From NCBI GenBank assembly GCA_035578905.1, contig JAQJVL010002620.1, positions 25,110-89,109 of the forward strand: a DNA stretch of 64,000 bases, written 5' to 3'. The notes beneath the pieces were generated by a model, which saw only the letters and a list, made by a program, of their open reading frames with translations, was not told where the DNA came from and searched no databases. Within the stretch, counting starts at the first letter, position 1. Each line of letters opens with the position of its first letter. Source of the stretch: Stictocephala bisonia (lineage: Eukaryota > Arthropoda > Insecta > Hemiptera > Membracidae). Made by a program: the position numbers and the translations under genes. Positions 58,661 to 64,000 of the stretch are shown here, piece after piece.

Positions 58661-58737
58661 TAAAACAACTGTAGTGATAAAAAATAATTCGAATTTCTGG
58701 ACCAGTGGGGTGAAGCCCACGTAATGTTTTCATCATC

Positions 58738-60340
58738 ATCATCATCTGATCAGCATCTCAAGTCTCCCGGGTGTGCTCACAAGCCTCTTCCATCTGTCTC
58801 TGTCTAAGAATAATTGTCTCTCCTCCGCCTGTTGAATGCTTGTCCCTTTCAGGAATAGGTCTTCTTTTAACAAATCCATCCATCTCGTCCGTGGTCTTCC
58901 GACTTTTCTCTTCCCTACTATTTCGTTTTCGAGCCAGGTTTTTGCCACTCTTCCTTCTTCCAATCTCTTCACATGACCAAACCATCCTAGCCTTAAGCTT
59001 CTTATTTTCTCTTTTACCGTTTTTTTCGCATCCAAACTGGGTTCTTATAGTTGTGTTTCTTATTCTGTCACGTCTAGTTCTCTGCACTGCCGTTCTCAAG
59101 AATTTCATTTCTGCTGCTTGTATTCTACTATCGTCTTTTTTATTTAATGTACATGTTTCTAGGCTGTAAGTTAGGATTGGTAAGAAGTATGATTTGTACA
59201 ATATTGTTTTAGTTTTTAGGGGTATATTCACATCCCACAGTAGGTTGTTTATTTGATGATAAAAAGCGGCTCCTTTACTAGTTCTATTTGAGACCTCAAG
59301 TGAGTCTGTACCATCTTTCGTAATGGTACTACCTAAGTACGAAAAATTTTCTACATTTCTAAGCACGCTGTTCCCTAACTTTAATGCTACTGTGTCACCT
59401 CTATTGTTTATCGTCATTACTACAGTTTTCTCTTTGCTGACTGTTAAATTGAATTCATTGAATTTGTCGTTCCATAAGTTTAATTTATCTTGTAGTTCAT
59501 CTTTGGAGTGGGCCCAAATTACTATGTCGTCTGCAAAGGCTAAAGCATTGAATTCAGTAGTTGCCAAATCTTCCTTAATTTGTTTCATTATTTCATCCAT
59601 AACTAGGACGAACAGGTATGGAGATAGTGCACTCCCTTGCTGAACTCCCCTTTTCGTTTTAAACCAGGTTGAGGTATTTGTTCCCACTTGCACACAACTT
59701 TGGCATTCCTCATACAACATTTTTACTTTTCGTATCAAACTATCGGGGACTTTTCTTTGTTTTAGGCACTCCCATATTCTATTTCTTGGGACACTATCAT
59801 ACGCTTTTTCAATATCTAAGAATGCCATGATAACGGTTTTGCCTTTTTCTACGTGTTTTTCTATTATTCTTCTAATTGTAAATATTAAATCGGTAGTGGA
59901 ACGGTTTTTTCTAAAGGCATACTGTTCTTCTTCTAACAGGTCCTCTGTTAGACATCTCAATCTTTTTTCGATAATCTTCTCCAATATTTTTAAACCATGT
60001 GAAAGTAAGGTTATAACTCTGTAGTTCCCACACTTTTTTCTGGACTTTTTTTTAAATAGGGGGAGTAATGTTTTATATTACTGATATTTTCCCACTGTCT
60101 TTGGCCACGTTTACAGAATGCCAGTAAGCAATCGAATGGCTGGCTTCCAATATTTGGCATTCCATCATTGGTCCCATGTAGACAGCATTAAACAGGTTTT
60201 ACATGCCAATAGCCTGCTGAATTGGCATTTGTCAACCTGCCTGAAAAGTAGACTCAGGTTTCCCCTTCCACTTCTTTTCCAGTTTGAGAATTCCAAGACT
60301 GGATGTGTGCTATTATATCAAGCTATTATGACTGCATATA
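58738..60340 (-). mobile_element. LINE B: RTE-like non-LTR retrotransposon, 5'-truncated
   Basis: The coding part runs on the minus strand from about 60050 down to 58742, ending GRLEMLIR and followed by a (GAT)n tail (ATGATGATGATGATGAAAAC), the simple-repeat 3' end common to this group. Upstream to about 60340 more decayed sequence of the same element is likely. Only one frameshift (near 59035) and no other damage in the core suggest a fairly recent insertion. Confidence 0.8.
58758..59984 (-). pseudogene. reverse transcriptase of LINE B (frame broken near its end)
   Basis: 408 codons. Motifs in order: NYRVITLLSHGLKILE just upstream of the first Met, EEQYAFRKNRSTTDLIFTI, VIMAFLDIEKAYDSVPRN (first catalytic Asp), KTKRGVQQGSALSPYLFVLV, LAFADDIVIWA (FADD box at 59526-59537), FSYLGSTITKDG, LPILTYSLETCTL and AAEMKFLRTAVQ. 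After about 59035 the frame slips; the true ending is read in 59035-58742 (RLGWFGHVKRLEEGRVAKTW, GRPRTRWMDLLKEDL). It copies RNA into DNA at the target nick. The endonuclease half is missing, so it is not autonomous. Confidence 0.85.
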
Positions 60341-60424
60341 TATACAATCTCTTTTGTTAACTGTTAGTATACGACTTTCTTTTTCAAAATTTACATTTAA
60401 AATTTTGTTTACTTACTTACTCTC

Positions 60425-61915
60425 TCTTACTCCTGTGGCTACTCAAACCCAAGAAGGGTTTTAGCCTCGCCAATCAGCCGCCTCCACTCCTGTCTATCGT
60501 GAGCCATCTCCATGTCCACTCCTATCTTCACCAGGTTACCCCTGACTTGATCATTTCAGCGCATTCTTGGTCTTCCTAGAGGCCTTGTTCCCGTTGGTGT
60601 TCCTGACCAGATTTTCTTCACTACCTTCTCTTCACTTCTTCGAATGATGTGGCTCAGCCATCTCAATCTCCTACTTCTGGCTAGAGCCACAATATCCGGC
60701 TCCTTATATAGCTCTCTCAGTTCCCTGTTTTTTCTAATCCTCCACTCTTCCCCTTCTTTTATTGGCCCGAATATTCTACGTAGGATTTTGTTTTCAAAAG
60801 TCACCAGTTTTCCTAGACTTCTTTGTTAAGGCCCAAACTTCTGATCCATAAAGCACTACTGGTTGAATCATTGCTTTGTATAGCCTTACTTTTGTACCTT
60901 TTGATAGTATCTTGCTTTTTAAGAGCTTTGTTAAACTCCAGTAGCTTCTATCTGCCGCAGCAATTCTGTGTTGAATTTCTATTTCTTCCTGATTGGTGTT
61001 TGTTATTGTTACTCCAAGATATTTAAATTCTTTTGTCAGTTCAAAATTGTAGTTAAGGACCTTGATGGGTGCTGGGCTAATGTCTTCTCTTCTACTTATT
61101 TTCATGTATTGTGTTTTCCTTTCATTGACTAAATCCTACTGTTTTAGCATGTGACAAAAAATGTTCTGTTAATTTTTTTATATCTTCCTTTTTCTCAGCA
61201 ATTATTCTACATCGTCCGCAAAGGCCAATAAATTTATATTCCCGTTTATTTTTGCACCGTCGGGTAGATTTTTTGTTTTCCTTAGAGCTTCTTCTATTAC
61301 TGTATTAAATAATAACGGAGACAGCTCATCTCCCTGTTTAACCCCTGTGCTTACATCAAATGTTTCTGTATACTCGTTTTCTACTTTTACCTTTCCCTTG
61401 GAGTTGTTTATGTACATTTTAGTAAGATTAATTAATATCTTTGGAATTTTGGCTTGTTTCATCAGGGACCAGATTTTCGTCCTTTTAATACTGTCGCAGG
61501 CTTTTTTAAATTCGATAAAAATAATATATAAGTTTTTGTTGTATTCCCAATACTTTGAGGCCAGCTCTTTCATTGAGAATATTTGGTCCATGGTTGATCT
61601 TTCCTTCATAAAACCGGCTTGGTGATCCCCGATAATCTCCTCTGCGTAAGGTTTAAGTCTATTAAGAATTACTTTTGACTAAAGTTTGTACGATGTATCC
61701 AACAAGGAGATGCCTCTGTAGTTAGTGCAATCCAGTGTGTCACCTTTTTTGTGTAGTGGTACAATTACTGCTTCAGTCCAATCTTGAGGGATTGCTTCCC
61801 ATTTCCAAATACTGATTATCAGTTTATACATATATTCTGTCACTTCTGTGCTTCCATGTTTTAAAAATTCCACTGGTATTCCATCTTCTCCAGGTGCTTT
61901 GCCATTCTTGTTTTA
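60425..61915 (-). mobile_element. LINE C: second RTE-like LINE, 5'-truncated and broken
   Basis: Minus strand, in order over several frames: [75 protein letters not shown] (Asp to Glu change at the first catalytic position), VSTGVKQGDELSPLLFN, LLAFADDVE (FADD at 61211-61222) then stop, FKYLGVTITNTNQEE, VLYGSEVWALTKKSR, LRWLSHIIRRSEEK, and GRPRMR-stop-NDQVRGNL where Trp became a stop. The domain order is the same as LINE B but the sequence is quite different. Truncated at about 61915. Inactive. Confidence 0.8.
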
Positions 61916-62018
61916 TTTACATATTATCTAAATGAGATAATTTCAATTTTGTTAATTAAACCTATAGATCATTTTAATTTTGTACATTTTAATGCTGAAC
62001 ATTATTTTTTAATAATTA

Positions 62019-62022
<4 letters not shown>

Positions 62023-62069
<47 letters not shown>
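62023..62069. repeat. (TA)n microsatellite, left flank of the Tc1 element
   Basis: Uninterrupted AT repeats run up to the target TA (62068-62069) of the transposon, and the same repeat resumes at 63428. The transposon landed inside one microsatellite. Confidence 0.9.
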
Positions 62070-62072
<3 letters not shown>

Positions 62073-63427
62073 TACCGCTCAAATTAATTGGAACACACAG
62101 GGAATTTCACTCTTTTTATCATGCAACAGTTGGCATCACTGCTACATCACTTGCATTGAACAAACTAACAACCTAACCTCAAAAGCAGTTAGTGCACATG
62201 TGATTCTTTGTGTTGAACACATTTTCAGTGAAGTATTGTGTGAAATGTGTTATTGTTGCGCGTTTTTTTGTTTGTTAAACAAACTATTGTAGTTTTTCAA
62301 TAACTCAACTGATGGATACCACACCTAGAAAACGTAGCAAGATTATTACACTACATCAGTATGGAAATATGTCTCAGAGGATGATATCTAAAGAATGTAA
62401 GGTGGGTCTAGCTACTGTTAACCGAATTGTTAAGCAATTTAATGATACTGGCTCCTTTTCTGTTAACAGAATAGGAAATTGTGGCCGTAAAAGGAAAACC
62501 ACACCACAAACTGACCGCCAATTAATTAGGACTAGTAAGATCAACCCCAGGTTGTCGGCTGTAGATTTGGCACGAGAAATTAACAAAAAAGGGGTTAATA
62601 TTCATGTTAGTACTGTTAAAAGAAGGCTGTCTGAAGTTGGGCGAAAAGCTTACCGACCTAAGAAAAAGCAGCTTCTTACTGTAGCAATGAAGAAGAAACG
62701 CTTGCAGTGGGCTAAAACCTACAAACAGTTCACTGTTGAACAGTGGAAAAATGTCCTTTTCTCTGATGAAACACATTTTTTGGTTCAGGGACATAAAGTA
62801 AACTTTGTCCGCAGAAGTGCGAATGAAGCTGAGACATCAGCTCACATCCTTCAACAACCAAAACATCCACCCAAAAAAATGTTTTGGGGCTGTATGTCCT
62901 ATAATGGTCCAGGTCCATTAGTTCCCATAGAAGGTATGATGAACTCAGACAAATATATTGCTTTATTAGAAAGAAGAGTCGTTCCACTCCTTTTGCAAAT
63001 GTTTCCAGAAAGCAATGGAATTTTTCAACAAGACTCGGCTCCATGCCATACATCTAAAAAATACAAGAAATTTTTTTTGAGAACAAAATAACGGATCTGG
63101 AATGGCCTGGCAATTCACCCGATTTAAACCCAATCGAAAATCTATGGGCTATTACTAAAAAAAGGATTGCCAAAGAAGATTGTACTATAAAAACATCCAT
63201 GATTACTGCTGTAATCAAAATATGGTTCCACGATGAAGAAATAAAAAATATATGCAAAAAACTAATAGAATCAATGCCAAAACGCTGTGAAGAGGTTATA
63301 AAACACAAAGGAGGACATATTAATTATTTTTTTAGGAGCTGTTTGTAATTTTTTTGATCAATAAATTGTCTTTCATTTAAGAATCGTAGTCGTTTACCTG
63401 GTGTTCCAATTAATTTGAGCGGTACTG
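62070..63427 (+). mobile_element. Tc1-type DNA transposon, 1358 bp, near-intact
   Basis: Left 62070-62096 and right 63401-63427 are perfect 27-bp inverted repeats (CAGTACCGCTCAAATTAA...), immediately flanked by TA on both sides as in all Tc1/mariner insertions. It encodes one transposase. Identical termini and a single frameshift mean the copy is young and the family is likely still active in this genome. Confidence 0.95.
62312..63348 (+). pseudogene. Tc1-type DD34E transposase with one frameshift
   Basis: About 345 codons counting both frames. N-terminal paired-like helix-turn-helix DNA binding (ITLHQYGNMSQRMISKE, VGLATVNRIVKQF), a basic hinge GRKRKT, a second HTH (SAVDLAREINKKGVNIHVST), then the DDE catalytic core: FSDETHFLVQGHK (first Asp), GIFQQDSAPCHTS (second Asp), and NPIENLWAITKKRI (Glu) in the next frame. 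The frame breaks in a run of eight T at about 63070. With the reading shifted by one base there, the Asp-Glu spacing is 34, the Tc1 value, so one lost T explains it. The start is the first ATG after the left terminus. Confidence 0.9.

Positions 63428-63480
<53 letters not shown>
63428..63480. repeat. (TA)n microsatellite, right flank of the Tc1 element
   Basis: It begins with the TA target copy, with one TAC interruption, and continues as AT repeats to about 63480. Confidence 0.9.
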
Positions 63481-63482
<2 letters not shown>

Positions 63483-63734
63483 TTTAAAACAATATCTAAT
63501 ACAATTTATAGCAAACAGATACATTTTCAAACTTACAGTATTTTCGGCTCGGTATCATATCCTGGGTGTTGTATAGTGAATATTTTGGAAGTGAACTGTC
63601 CAGTGTAGGGAAAAGAGACGGGGAAATCACAAGGAAGTAGAAAGGAGGACATTTTTACCGAGCTATAATGCATTTGATATGGAATGAAGATGTGCCAACC
63701 TAAACATAAGCAACATTTTTCTATTTATAAATGC

Positions 63735-63950
63735 TGTTATTTACCCATAGTAACAGATGGGGCTGAAAGTTGGACAATGACTGGAAAGGAATGGAGCAGG
63801 ACACAAGCAAGGGAGATGACATTTCTATGAGCAATTAAAGGGGGGAAATTACAGACAGAACAATAAATAATTATATTAGAGAGGAATTGGTACTGGAAAG
63901 TATGAGGAAAAAAATAAAAAAGGCTAGGATAACATATTGTTGGAGTTCAT
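63735..63950 (+). pseudogene. LINE B-type reverse transcriptase fragment
   Basis: Plus strand reads TDGAESWTMTGKEWSRTQAR, EMTFL-stop-AIKGGKLQTEQ, then ELVLESMRKKIKKARI. This is the YGxExWxxTKKxxxxIQxAEMKFLR region near the C-terminus of RTE-like LINEs, as in LINE B (ETCTLNKKDDSRIQAAEMKF). It is a short truncated and mutated piece that may extend beyond the window. Confidence 0.6.
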
Positions 63951-64000
63951 TTCCTACTACTGGAACGTATACTATTAATAATATTAAACTTACCTTCTGA

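Noticed and set aside
58771..60024. Plus-strand frames opposite the LINE B reverse transcriptase
   Set aside because: Mirror frames of a strongly supported minus-strand reverse transcriptase.
62374..63308. Minus-strand frames within the Tc1 element
   Set aside because: Shadows of the transposase on the plus strand.

Overview
The window is nuclear DNA of an arthropod, most probably an insect. It is AT-rich, has spliced genes with GT..AG introns, and is filled with Helitrons, several non-LTR retrotransposon (LINE) lineages, Tc1/mariner-, pogo-, piggyBac- and P-like DNA transposons, tRNA-derived SINEs and minisatellites. Nothing prokaryotic is present. A hemipteran is only a guess. No species can be named from the sequence alone.

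Layout. 1-14.7 kb is mostly unique, gene-poor, AT-rich DNA. A possible exon end lies at base 33, and there are a few promoter- or enhancer-like islands (about 451-570, 3.56-4.2 kb, 4.86-5.1 kb, 10.03-10.25 kb, 13.55-13.7 kb), one clean Helitron (5186-5746), a 55-bp minisatellite of about 23 copies (7.96-9.24 kb), a 36-bp minisatellite and SINEs. 14.8-23.6 kb holds the best spliced host gene. Four plus-strand exons keep reading phase across three introns and give a protein of about 344 residues that I do not recognise. Its introns carry two truncated LINEs, a Helitron and minisatellite debris. 24.5-25.4 kb is a 34-bp minisatellite. 27-33 kb is nested repeat DNA. It includes one LINE inserted into another with a 9-bp target duplication, and a perfect 59-bp-arm foldback.

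Two intron-free paralogues on the minus strand (34266-34697 and 52934-53365) encode 143-residue secreted proteins with a signal peptide, no cysteine in the mature chain, two conserved N-glycosylation sequons and an invariant 34-residue core. They are the most interesting host genes here. Between them lies a dense transposon graveyard: several copies of one LINE family ('LINE A'), a head-to-tail Helitron cluster (43592-46801) with one probable sequence capture, a long-TIR mariner-like element and a 124-bp piggyBac MITE.

55.6-64 kb is almost wholly transposon-derived. It has a THAP-domain P-element transposase remnant, a piggyBac-like element with a pogo/Tigger remnant inside it, two broken RTE-like LINEs on the minus strand, a nearly intact DD34E Tc1 transposon with identical 27-bp termini in a TA microsatellite, and a last LINE fragment at the end.

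All family assignments come from reading translated motifs and termini by eye. No database search was made.
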